A stretch of 12,715 bases of DNA from Clostridiales bacterium. Lineage in GTDB: Bacteria > Bacillota > Clostridia > Saccharofermentanales > UBA5734. Below, piece after piece: positions 6,016 to 12,715 of this stretch. Position 1 is the stretch's first letter. Each line of letters begins with the position of its first letter. The notes below the pieces were generated by a model. It was not told where the DNA came from. It did not search any database and saw only the letters and a program-made list of their open reading frames with translations. A program made the translations under genes and the position numbers. The stretch spans positions 1 through 12,715 of the forward strand of contig DOFA01000253.1 of assembly GCA_003532195.1 (NCBI GenBank), read 5' to 3'.

Positions 6016-6957
6016 ATGAGTGAATACTGCGATCCCGGCCTAAGTCCGGTCCAGATGGCCCAACCGCTGCCGGAAAGGAAATTCCGCATCCGTACGGTTC
6101 TGATACCGGTGCTGTTCCTTGGCCTGCATTATTTGGTCATTAATATCGCGGCTCTGCTGTATATGCTTGCCTACATTGCCATCACCGCGGCCGGCGGCAG
6201 TTCCGAGATTCTGCAGTCCCTGCAGGACCCGGCTTATCTGGAATCCATTATGATCGAGCAGTATCCGCAGATTACAGTGATCTATTCCGCTGCTTTGATA
6301 CCAGTTTATCTGATCTACCTCATCCTGAGCGGCAAACGCGACCAGCGCAGCTTGCTGCACGAGCCGGTCCGCCTGACTGCTATCCTGCCGGCGCTGGCGA
6401 TGATGATCGGCGCCCTGGGTGTGACCAACATCTGGTTTAATGTCCTGTATGGGCTGCAAGACAGCATTCCCTTCATTGAGAACCAAATGCAGGACTATAT
6501 GGAGACAGCCGGCGCGTTTTCCGCTGAATCGGGGTATTTCTGGCTGATCCTGGGTGTCAGCATCATGGCGCCGGTCGGAGAGGAGCTCGTTTTCCGCGGC
6601 ATTATTCAAGGCGAGCTAAGGAAAGCGCTGCCGGAGTGGGCGGCAATCATCATCCAGGCTGTGGTTTTCGCGCTCTTCCATATGCAGTTCATTCAAATCA
6701 CTTATGTCCTGCTGCCGGGCTTGCTGCTCGGTCTGGCCTATGCCTGGTCGCGGTCGATCTGGGTGCCGATCGCCATGCATGTGCTGTTTAATTTCCTTGG
6801 CAGCGCGCTGCCGGCCATGATCGGCACGGATGAAACTCTGGGCAATATCCTGTTTTTCAGCGAAATCGCGTTCATTCTGGTCGGCATTCTGGCCGGCCTG
6901 TATTTCTGGATGAAAAACCGGAACCAGAACAGGCAGAACCTGCCTGGGGAAGTGTGA
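6016..6957 (+). CDS. CPBP family intramembrane glutamic endopeptidase
   Basis: A 313-residue polytopic membrane protein of the CPBP (CAAX protease and bacteriocin-processing, Abi) family. The three catalytic motifs are intact: EExxxR at Glu189-Glu190-Arg194 (EELVFRG), FxxxH at Phe218-His222 (FALFH) and HxxxN at His255-Asn259 (HVLFN). Hydrophobic segments near residues 27-58, 85-104, 119-141, 173-188, 208-225, 228-245 and 275-300 suggest six to eight membrane spans. Substrates of bacterial members are mostly unknown; some process or give immunity to peptides, and no such peptide gene is visible nearby. Start: AGGAG five bases before ATG 6016. An in-frame TTG at 5980 inside the previous gene is unlikely. 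asnA follows six bases after the stop. Confidence 0.9.
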   Translation: MSEYCDPGLSPVQMAQPLPERKFRIRTVLIPVLFLGLHYLVINIAALLYMLAYIAITAAGGSSEILQSLQDPAYLESIMIEQYPQITVIYSAALIPVYLIYLILSGKRDQRSLLHEPVRLTAILPALAMMIGALGVTNIWFNVLYGLQDSIPFIENQMQDYMETAGAFSAESGYFWLILGVSIMAPVGEELVFRGIIQGELRKALPEWAAIIIQAVVFALFHMQFIQITYVLLPGLLLGLAYAWSRSIWVPIAMHVLFNFLGSALPAMIGTDETLGNILFFSEIAFILVGILAGLYFWMKNRNQNRQNLPGEV

Positions 6958-6963
6958 GCAAAC

Positions 6964-7983
6964 ATGGTGCAATATGCCGATCATCTGACTGTACCCGTCC
7001 ATTATCAAGCCAAACTGGACGTCCGGGAGACAGAAATCGCCATCAAACTGATCAAGGATCAGGCTGAGGCGCAAATTGCCGACACGTTGAATCTGACCCG
7101 CGTTTCCGCCCCCCTATTCGTACGGCCGGAAACAGGCCTCAATGATAATCTGAATGGCGTCGAACGGCCGGTCAGCTTTGACATCAAGGATATCGGAGCT
7201 CAGGTCGAAGTCGTCCAGTCCCTGGCCAAATGGAAGCGTCTGGCTTTGGCCAGCTACGGGTTTCATCCCGGTGAAGGCCTGTATACGGATATGAACGCCA
7301 TCCGTCGCGACGAGGTTCTGGACAACCTGCATTCGGTCTATGTGGACCAGTGGGATTGGGAAAAAATTATCACGCGCCGGCAGCGATCTTTGGAATTCCT
7401 GCAGGCGATCGTTCTCGATATCTACCGCTGCTTGTGCCGGGTCGAGAATCACGTTCTACGCCATTATCCGCAATTGGAACGAAAATTACCGGCGAACCTG
7501 TATTTTATCACCTCCCAGGAACTTGAAGACCGGTATCCGGATTATACCCCGCGCCAGCGTGAAGACGAAATCTGCCGCGAAAAAAAGGCTGTCTTTATCC
7601 TGCAAATCGGCGGAAAGCTGAAAAGCGGCCTGGCGCATGACGGTCGGGCTCCGGATTATGACGATTGGCAGCTCAATGGCGACTTGCTTTTCTGGTATCC
7701 GGTCCTGGAACGGTCTTTTGAGATTTCGTCCATGGGTATCCGGGTCGACGAGCAATCGATGCGCGAACAGCTGATCCAGGCCGGCTGCCCTGAACGCGAA
7801 GTTCTTGACTTTCATCAGCGCGTGCTCCAGAATGCTGTGCCGCTGTCAGTCGGTGGCGGCATCGGTCAATCGCGCCTGTGCATGTTCTTTCTTGACAAAG
7901 CCCATATCGGCGAGGTTCAGGCATCTGTCTGGCCGGATAGCATGCTGGCGGATTGCCGGCAATTCGGCATCAATCTCCTGTAG
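6964..7983 (+). CDS. asnA: Aspartate--ammonia ligase (asparagine synthetase A)
   Basis: A 339-residue cytosolic enzyme that makes asparagine from aspartate, ammonia and ATP (forming AMP and pyrophosphate) with a class II aminoacyl-tRNA-synthetase-like fold. It follows the AsnA family closely along its length: APLFVRPETGLNDNLNGVE, VVQSLAKWKR, GEGLYTDMNAIRRDE, LHSVYVDQWDWE, HDGRAPDYDDW, SSMGIRVDE and GGGIGQSRLCMFFL, which include the ATP- and aspartate-binding segments. The length is normal (E. coli AsnA is 330 residues). It starts six bases after the protease gene with only a poor ribosome site (GGGGA, 13 bases off), so translation may be coupled to the gene before it. A large exported protein follows nine bases later. 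Unlike AsnB it uses free ammonia, as does the glutamine synthetase further right. Confidence 0.96.
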   Translation: MVQYADHLTVPVHYQAKLDVRETEIAIKLIKDQAEAQIADTLNLTRVSAPLFVRPETGLNDNLNGVERPVSFDIKDIGAQVEVVQSLAKWKRLALASYGFHPGEGLYTDMNAIRRDEVLDNLHSVYVDQWDWEKIITRRQRSLEFLQAIVLDIYRCLCRVENHVLRHYPQLERKLPANLYFITSQELEDRYPDYTPRQREDEICREKKAVFILQIGGKLKSGLAHDGRAPDYDDWQLNGDLLFWYPVLERSFEISSMGIRVDEQSMREQLIQAGCPEREVLDFHQRVLQNAVPLSVGGGIGQSRLCMFFLDKAHIGEVQASVWPDSMLADCRQFGINLL

Positions 7984-7992
7984 GCGGTAAGT

Positions 7993-10900
7993 ATGGCCAG
8001 GACTGGACGACAGCGATACATCCGGATCCGCAAGCGGCTATTTGTCGTGACTGGCCTGATTCTGCTGGCTGTTATCCTGGTTGGCGCCCTCATCGCCTAT
8101 TATGCTGCCTCGCTGGTCGGACAGGACGACTTGACCTTGCTGACCCTATCGGAGGGACAAAGCCGGACAGCAGTCATGGGCAGCGGCATATCCCTCGACC
8201 AGGCCAAGTCCTCTAACCTGGTTCAGGAAGGTTCGTTTGAACTATTGGTTTTTCGCCAGACCCTGACCGTTTACAGCGGCGACGACACAACCCTGACAAT
8301 TTCATCACAGGAGGCCAGCGCCGGTCAATATGGCGACGGCTTTTTCGATCAGGCTTCAGCCCGGGTCATGACTCAGACCGATCAGGGACTGGCCTTGAAA
8401 AAAACCGCCCAGGTTGTCAGTTATGGCATCAACCGCGTCGGCGTATTCCAGGCGGTCAATCTGCCGGGCGATACGCCTGAGGGGCTGGCAATCCTTGATT
8501 TTGGCCGTAATGATAATCTATCGCTGGCAGTCGGGCAGCAAGGCCTGATGATCAGTAATGTCACAGGCCAGATGCCGGAAAATATCGATTCCGGCCTGGA
8601 TGCCGATTTAACGGGCATCTGTTCGACCGGCGAGGGATTTCTGGTTTGCAGCAACCGGGGCAATCTGCTTTATACATCCGACGGACAGAGCATCCAGACC
8701 TGGAGCACACCTGCCGCCTTGCCTCTGCGGGCGATCGCCGCCGCGGACAGCGGGCTATTCGTTTCGGTAGGCGATGACGGAACCCTGATTACCGGCAAAA
8801 TTGGCACGGCTCATCAAATTAACCTGCCGGTTCAGGCGGACCTGAATGACATCAGCTACGGCTTGTCGACTTTCGTGGCGATTGGTTCGGAGGGAACGAT
8901 CCTGGTGTCCCGTACCGGCCTGATCTGGAAATCGATTCAGGTTGCCGGCCTGACGGATTTGACTGAACCGGTAAACTGGCAGGCTATCGATTTCCGCGAT
9001 AGCAGGTTTGTTATGGCCGGATCGGGCGGGGCGATTGCGATCAGTGACGATGGTGTTAATTTTCATCTGCTGGGCAGCAACGGCCAGACCGATTCGATCG
9101 ATTTGGTCATGCTTTCCCGGCAGCAGTTGATTATCCTTGACGATGCCGGCCATTTTTATATTTCCAATGACAGCGGCGCCAACTGGCAGCAATCGGCAAT
9201 CAACACCGGCATGACGAGCCGGGTTATTGCCCTGACCGGTAAAGATAAGATCATCAGTGCCGACGAAGCCGGAAATCTGGGCCTGGCTCAGCTGGTAGCC
9301 GAAATCCGGCTGGACAGTCCCCTCAAAGAAGGCCAGTATCAGGCCGGCGACCTGATTTATCTGGAAAAGACCTCAGCCTCGGTGCCCGAGTCCTATCTGG
9401 CTGCCGATCCCAGCCAGGCCGCGTACCAAAGCCCCTGGGAGGTCTATGGATCAGGAACGAAACAGTCTGTGAACGATACAGTCTCGCCTGGCGGCGGCAC
9501 TGCGTCTTTGCTGCTGCAGTCCCAAAGCGGCGGCGCCGGTCAGGAGCAGGCTGCCATCCTGTCCCAGGTTATTGACGCCAGCCTGATCGACCAGATCAGC
9601 CGCAATGAGGTCTATCGGGTTGAACTTTGGATGAAACAGAGCGATGTCGATGAACGCCAGGCTCAGGTTTGGCTGACCGGCCCTTTCCGCACGGTCGGCA
9701 CAACCTTCACCAATGTTGGGTCAACCTGGAAAAAGTACAGTTTTAATTTCATCATTCCGACTATAACCGGAAGCCTGGAAAGCCATGAAGTTCGGATCAA
9801 TATCGCCATCGGCAGCGGCAGCCTCTGGCTGGACCAGATCAGTTTATGCCGGGCAAATGACCAGGCAAGCCTGCTCGCATCTTCGTTCCAGTCGGAGATT
9901 GACGCCATTGAACCCCAGGTAATCCGGCTGGGCTTCGCGGCTATTGGCAGCCCGACCGTTCGCCAGGATGGCTGGGCCAGCGCACTGGGCAATGAGAATC
10001 CTCACCTGAGCGATCAAGGCTGGACAAGTCAGACCAGCGGCACTTTGAATTCGGCCTTGCAGCTGACTCATTCAGCCGGAGCTGACCCCTGGCTGGTCAT
10101 CGACTCCTATACCAGCGAAGCGACAATCCTAAATTTAATTGAATTTCTGGCCGGACCCATTTCCGAACCATACGGTAAAATCCGCCAGGAACTGGGAGAA
10201 GTAGTTCCCTGGTTCGATCAGTTCGACCGGATCCTGATAGAATTCTGCGATACCAGCGGTGTTCTGGGCAACGACCGCCTGAAAGCGGACTTTGCCAATC
10301 TCATGATTCAGACCATAAGTGATTCGCCTTATTACCGGCAGATCAAAAGTAAAGTCGTTTTTGTCGATGGTATGGATTACAACGACGGCGTGGTGCTTTC
10401 CACAGCTGACTATCACGCTTCCGACCTCAACAATTTAATTCTGCCGGACAGCAGCCAGGCCATTCAGAGAGCATTCCTCGAATATTACGACCAGATCCCC
10501 CGCAATCCGGAAAAACCATCCGAGAACTGGCCCGAATTAATGCGTTCTGCCCAGTTGCGGCCTAATGGCACCAATTTACCCAATCTGGCTGATCTGACTG
10601 AAATTCTCCTGCGCGATCTGGGCAAGCAATCCAGCCTGAGCAATCTGTATCTGCCAAGACGCGACAGCCAGGATTGGCAGCCCTCCTGGCCGGTTGCCGC
10701 CCGTATCGCTTCTGCCGGCGCCCAGGGCGTACCGCTGGTCATATCGGGCGCCACGGCGGCAGTACAGGCTTACGGTTTCCGGAGCGAAGAGCGGACCGCC
10801 ATCGTTATAACCAACTTGTCCGAAGAAACAGCCAATTGCCGGTTGCTGACCGACATCGACCTTCGGGATGGCCGGATTTTTAAATACGACGCCAACGGCA

Positions 10901-11004
10901 ATCTGCTGCGCCAGCAAACACTGCGCAAAAGCGGCAGCCGCCAGACCCTTTTGCCGGGCGGCGTGATTTTGATCATCAAGGAAAACGAACCGGCTGGCAA
11001 ATGA
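7993..11004 (+). CDS. Membrane-anchored propeller/CBM/GH51-like protein
   Basis: A 1003-residue protein I cannot assign to a named family. Basic residues 8-15 (YIRIRKRL) precede one hydrophobic helix (about 16-40) with no clear signal peptidase site, so it is probably a signal anchor with the rest outside the cell. Residues about 165-430 show six repeats of the type GxxGxxxxSxDG (for example AVGQQGLMIS, AIGSEGTILVSRTG, AGSGGAIAISDDG and SNDSGANW), a BNR/Ycf48-like beta-propeller. Residues about 478-620 look like a CBM4/9 jelly roll ending WLDQISL. Residues about 635-900 resemble a GH51-type glycosidase barrel (WLVIDSYTSEATILNLIEFL...PYGKIR), but the catalytic Asn-Glu motif is not present. A C-terminal beta-sandwich (AIVITNLSEETANCRLL) follows. 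Carbohydrate binding or sensing at the surface is inference. It lies nine bases after asnA. Confidence 0.75.
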   Translation: MARTGRQRYIRIRKRLFVVTGLILLAVILVGALIAYYAASLVGQDDLTLLTLSEGQSRTAVMGSGISLDQAKSSNLVQEGSFELLVFRQTLTVYSGDDTTLTISSQEASAGQYGDGFFDQASARVMTQTDQGLALKKTAQVVSYGINRVGVFQAVNLPGDTPEGLAILDFGRNDNLSLAVGQQGLMISNVTGQMPENIDSGLDADLTGICSTGEGFLVCSNRGNLLYTSDGQSIQTWSTPAALPLRAIAAADSGLFVSVGDDGTLITGKIGTAHQINLPVQADLNDISYGLSTFVAIGSEGTILVSRTGLIWKSIQVAGLTDLTEPVNWQAIDFRDSRFVMAGSGGAIAISDDGVNFHLLGSNGQTDSIDLVMLSRQQLIILDDAGHFYISNDSGANWQQSAINTGMTSRVIALTGKDKIISADEAGNLGLAQLVAEIRLDSPLKEGQYQAGDLIYLEKTSASVPESYLAADPSQAAYQSPWEVYGSGTKQSVNDTVSPGGGTASLLLQSQSGGAGQEQAAILSQVIDASLIDQISRNEVYRVELWMKQSDVDERQAQVWLTGPFRTVGTTFTNVGSTWKKYSFNFIIPTITGSLESHEVRINIAIGSGSLWLDQISLCRANDQASLLASSFQSEIDAIEPQVIRLGFAAIGSPTVRQDGWASALGNENPHLSDQGWTSQTSGTLNSALQLTHSAGADPWLVIDSYTSEATILNLIEFLAGPISEPYGKIRQELGEVVPWFDQFDRILIEFCDTSGVLGNDRLKADFANLMIQTISDSPYYRQIKSKVVFVDGMDYNDGVVLSTADYHASDLNNLILPDSSQAIQRAFLEYYDQIPRNPEKPSENWPELMRSAQLRPNGTNLPNLADLTEILLRDLGKQSSLSNLYLPRRDSQDWQPSWPVAARIASAGAQGVPLVISGATAAVQAYGFRSEERTAIVITNLSEETANCRLLTDIDLRDGRIFKYDANGNLLRQQTLRKSGSRQTLLPGGVILIIKENEPAGK

Positions 11005-11079
11005 CGCATAAACCTGGCCAACCTCGGCCGGAACAGCGAATTTCATGGGTCGCCGTGCGATATCCCCGCCGCGGCACTG
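11005..11079. other. Gap after the surface-protein gene
   Basis: A 6-bp stem (CTGGCC 11014-11019 with GGCCGG 11026-11031, 6-base loop) lies just after the stop but has no T-tract, so it is not a convincing intrinsic terminator. Nothing else is visible before the tRNA promoter. Confidence 0.3.
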
Positions 11080-11108
11080 TTGACACTGGTTAATCCATTG
11101 GATATAAT
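11080..11108 (+). promoter_or_regulatory. Consensus sigma-A promoter for tRNA-Val
   Basis: TTGACA at 11080-11085 and TATAAT at 11103-11108, both perfect, are separated by the optimal 17 bases. The predicted start near 11115 is only about six bases before the mature tRNA 5' end, as is usual for stable-RNA genes. Confidence 0.9.
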
Positions 11109-11120
11109 AATCAGGCATTC

Positions 11121-11197
11121 GGGTGGTTAGCTCAGCTGGTTAGAGTACTTGCTTGACATGCAAGGGGTCGATGGTTCGAGTCCATTACTACCCACCA
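11121..11197 (+). tRNA. tRNA-Val (anticodon GAC)
   Basis: The 77-base gene folds into a complete cloverleaf. The acceptor stem is GGGTGGT with ACTACCC (one G-U pair), the D stem GCTC with GAGT, the anticodon stem CTTGC with GCAAG around loop TTGACAT, and the T stem GATGG with CCATT around TTCGAGT. Anticodon GAC at the loop centre reads the valine codons GUC and GUU. The discriminator is A and the CCA end is encoded. It stands alone, with its own promoter upstream and terminator downstream, so it is a single-gene unit. Confidence 0.97.
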
Positions 11198-11204
11198 TAA
11201 TAGT

Positions 11205-11239
11205 GCCGCTAGATACTGATTCTGGCGGCTTTTTCTTTT
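11205..11239 (+). terminator. Intrinsic terminator of the tRNA-Val unit
   Basis: A 9-bp stem pairs GCCGCTAGA (11205-11213) with TCTGGCGGC (11221-11229), with one T-G pair and a 7-base loop. It is followed at once by TTTTTCTTTT. It starts eight bases after the tRNA CCA end. Confidence 0.9.
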
Positions 11240-11466
11240 CCAGTATCATTATGGAAGTTCATGCTGATATTCGCGTTGCCGCTGATATCCAGACGCTTGA
11301 TATTTTTAGCTGCGGCAGTTTTTTCAACATTTATAATATGAAATATAAATACTAAAAGTTGCAATAAATGACTTATATTCTTTAATTCAAACTGTATCTA
11401 TGCCATAATATGCAAGAACAACCATATAAACTTGCATCACCAGTCTCTTTTTGTTAAAAATATTTG
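11240..11466. other. AT-rich non-coding stretch upstream of glnA
   Basis: No gene is supported here: open frames are short, lack ribosome sites, and one runs through the tRNA. The base composition is clearly more AT-rich than the flanking genes. It contains three copies of GCTGATAT or GCTTGATAT (11263, 11281, 11295), a weak AGCTG-CGG-CAGTT stem with T-run (11309-11325), and the 28-bp dyad listed separately. It most likely serves as the upstream control region of glnA. Confidence 0.5.
11410..11437. promoter_or_regulatory. 28-bp perfect inverted repeat, candidate operator
   Basis: ATGCAAG (11410-11416) and CTTGCAT (11431-11437) are exact inverted complements separated by 14 bases; half-site centres are about 21 bp, or two helical turns, apart. 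The centre lies about 78 bases before the predicted glnA transcript start, a typical activator or upstream operator position. It does not match the GlnR/TnrA box (TGTNA-N7-TNACA). The binding protein is unknown. Confidence 0.5.
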
Positions 11467-11495
11467 TTGACAAGCAGAAAAAACCACGCTATACT
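11467..11495 (+). promoter_or_regulatory. glnA promoter
   Basis: TTGACA (11467-11472) and TATACT (11490-11495; 5 of 6 to consensus) are separated by 17 bases, so a strong sigma-A promoter is expected, with a start near 11502. A palindrome, TTGT-TG-ACAA (11464-11473), overlaps the -35 box and could be an operator. Confidence 0.85.
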
Positions 11496-11512
11496 TTTTT
11501 CAAATAAGAGCG

Positions 11513-11550
11513 AGGGCGTTCCAGTCAGTGGGGCGTCCTTCATTTTTTTT
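11513..11550 (+). terminator. Terminator-like hairpin in the glnA leader
   Basis: AGGGCGTTCC (11513-11522) pairs with GGGGCGTCCT (11530-11539) in a 10-bp stem with three wobble pairs and a 7-base loop. Two bases (CA) after T11540 lead into eight Ts (11543-11550). It lies between the promoter and the glnA ribosome site, so it may attenuate transcription. The wobble pairs and the three-base gap to the T-run make its efficiency uncertain. Confidence 0.55.
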
Positions 11551-11564
11551 AGAATAGAAGGAGG
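11536..11564 (+). promoter_or_regulatory. glnA Shine-Dalgarno and its potential sequestering hairpin
   Basis: GAAGGAGG (11557-11564), six bases before the glnA ATG, is a near-perfect ribosome site. Its GAAGGA is exactly complementary to TCCTTC at 11536-11541, allowing a 6-bp stem with a 15-base loop that would hide the site. Four of the TCCTTC bases also form the 3' arm of the upstream hairpin, so the two folds exclude each other. Confidence 0.5.
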
Positions 11565-11570
11565 TTCAAA

Positions 11571-12715
11571 ATGCGTTATTCAAAACAGGATATCAGCAGA
11601 ATGGTTGAGGAACAGGATGTCCGGTTTATCCGGCTGCAGTTTACCGATATCTTTGGTACGCTGAAGAACGTTGCCATCACGCCAAGTCAGCTCGAAAAAG
11701 CACTCGCCAACGAATGCATGTTTGACGGTTCGTCAATTGAGGGTTTCGTCCGGATCGAGGAGTCCGACATGTATTTGCGCCCTGATCTGAACAGTTTTGT
11801 TATTTTCCCCTGGCGCCCGCAGCAGGGCAAGGTCGCCCGCCTGATCTGCGATGTGTATAAAACTGATGGCCAGCCCTTTGGCGGCGACCCGCGTTATGTT
11901 CTGAAAAAAGTCATTGCTGAAGCTGCCGCGATGGGGTATACCTTTAATGTCGGGCCGGAAATCGAGTTTTTCCTGTTCAATTTGGATGAAGCCGGCAAAC
12001 CGACAACCGCCAGTCCGGACCAAGGCAGTTATTTTGATCTTGAACCGATCGGCCAGGGTGAAGATGTGCGCCGGGAAATGGTTCTGGCCCTGGAAGACCT
12101 TGGTTTCGAGATTGAAGCTTCGCATCACGAGGTGGCGCAAGCCCAGCACGAGATTGATTTCCGATTTGACGAAGCCTTGTGTACGGCTGATAACATCATG
12201 ACCTTTAAACTGGCTGTCCGCTCGGTTGCCAAGCGCTATGGCATGCACGCCTCGTTTATGCCGAAGCCGGTTTTCGGCATCAACGGTTCCGGGATGCACA
12301 CCAACATGTCGTTATGCAAGGACAGCCATAATGCTTTCGACGATCCGACCAGTCCGGACGGCCTGTCGCTTGTCGCCAGGAATTTTATTGCCGGTATCCT
12401 GAACCATATCAAGGGAATGTGCGCGGTGACAAACCCGCTGGTCAATTCGTACAAGAGGTTGGTTCCCGGATATGAAGCGCCCTGTTATATCGCCTGGTCG
12501 GCCAAGAACCGCAGCCCGCTGATCCGCATCCCGGCTGCCCGCGGCAACAGGACCCGAATCGAGCTGCGCAGCCCGGACCCGGCCTGCAATCCTTATCTGG
12601 AACTGGCCCTCTGCCTGGCCGCCGGACTTGACGGCATCAAACGCGGACTGCAGCCGGCGGATCCGGTTGATGCCAACATTTATCACTTTAGTGCTGAAGA
12701 ACGCGCTGCCCGCGG
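11571..12715 (+). CDS. glnA: Glutamine synthetase, type I (3' end outside window)
   Basis: The first 381 residues of a cytosolic GSI enzyme, which forms glutamine from glutamate, ammonia and ATP. The alpha-type character shows in MFDGSSIEGFVRIEESDMYL, where Arg61 corresponds to the Arg involved in feedback control in Bacillus GS, and in the short form without the beta-type insertion. Active-site elements are visible: GPEIEFF (Glu130, Glu132, metal ligands), ASHHEVAQAQHEIDF, FGINGSGMHTN (His243), NPLVNSYKRLVPGYEAP (Glu302 latch loop) and RIPAARG. About 60 residues are missing at the C-terminus, including the site where beta-type enzymes carry the adenylylated tyrosine. Start: ATG 11571, six bases after AAGGAGG. 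The gene has its own promoter and a structured leader. No glnR gene is visible in the window. Confidence 0.97.
   Translation, partial: MRYSKQDISRMVEEQDVRFIRLQFTDIFGTLKNVAITPSQLEKALANECMFDGSSIEGFVRIEESDMYLRPDLNSFVIFPWRPQQGKVARLICDVYKTDGQPFGGDPRYVLKKVIAEAAAMGYTFNVGPEIEFFLFNLDEAGKPTTASPDQGSYFDLEPIGQGEDVRREMVLALEDLGFEIEASHHEVAQAQHEIDFRFDEALCTADNIMTFKLAVRSVAKRYGMHASFMPKPVFGINGSGMHTNMSLCKDSHNAFDDPTSPDGLSLVARNFIAGILNHIKGMCAVTNPLVNSYKRLVPGYEAPCYIAWSAKNRSPLIRIPAARGNRTRIELRSPDPACNPYLELALCLAAGLDGIKRGLQPADPVDANIYHFSAEERAAR

Noticed and set aside
11014..11031. Hairpin after the 1003-residue gene as a terminator
   Set aside because: The stem is only 6 bp with one wobble pair and no T-tract follows, so it is not supported as an intrinsic terminator.
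11149..11355. A 68-codon plus-strand open frame
   Set aside because: It begins inside the tRNA-Val gene, runs through the terminator, has no ribosome site and resembles no known protein.
11502..11570. T-box or ANTAR-type leader before glnA
   Set aside because: The leader is about 70 bases, too short for a T-box, and there is no room for the paired hexaloop hairpins recognised by ANTAR proteins.

Overview
The window looks like part of a chromosome from a moderately GC-rich member of the Bacillota, probably class Clostridia. The evidence is an IreB (YrzL) gene followed by ruvX and DUF1292 genes (the block that follows alaS in many Bacillota), a Crh-like HPr paralogue, a Bacillus-type (GSI-alpha) glutamine synthetase, strong AGGAGG-type ribosome binding sites and sigma-A-type promoters. 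I see no phage, transposon, CRISPR or plasmid genes. All genes but one read on the + strand.

Layout. Positions 3-689 hold the C-terminal part of RNase R, entering from the left edge. It converges on, and overlaps by 11 bases, a small minus-strand HPr-like gene (679-906). A 126-base AT-rich gap then precedes a housekeeping run: mtaB (tRNA ms2t6A methylthiotransferase), ireB, an aldo/keto reductase fused to a two-cluster ferredoxin domain, and ruvX. The reductase sits between ireB and ruvX, which are usually adjacent. A new extended -10 promoter at 4269-4277 starts a second run: two tandem DUF1292 proteins, a DUF2156 (GNAT-fold) protein, a CPBP membrane protease, asnA (ammonia-dependent asparagine synthetase) and a 1003-residue membrane-anchored protein. 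That last protein has a beta-propeller, a CBM4/9-like jelly roll and a degenerate GH51-like barrel.

After this come a tRNA-Val(GAC) with a perfect TTGACA-17-TATAAT promoter and its own terminator, a 331-base AT-rich non-coding stretch, and glnA, which runs off the right edge.

The most interesting region is the glnA control region. It has a strong promoter, a 28-bp perfect dyad (7-bp arms) about 80 bases upstream of the predicted transcript start, a small palindrome over the -35 box, and a short leader with two mutually exclusive hairpins: one terminator-like, the other covering the glnA Shine-Dalgarno. asnA and glnA both assimilate ammonia into amides, but they are separate transcription units here and no shared regulation is shown.

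Functions are assigned by recognising conserved motifs by eye; no database search was run.
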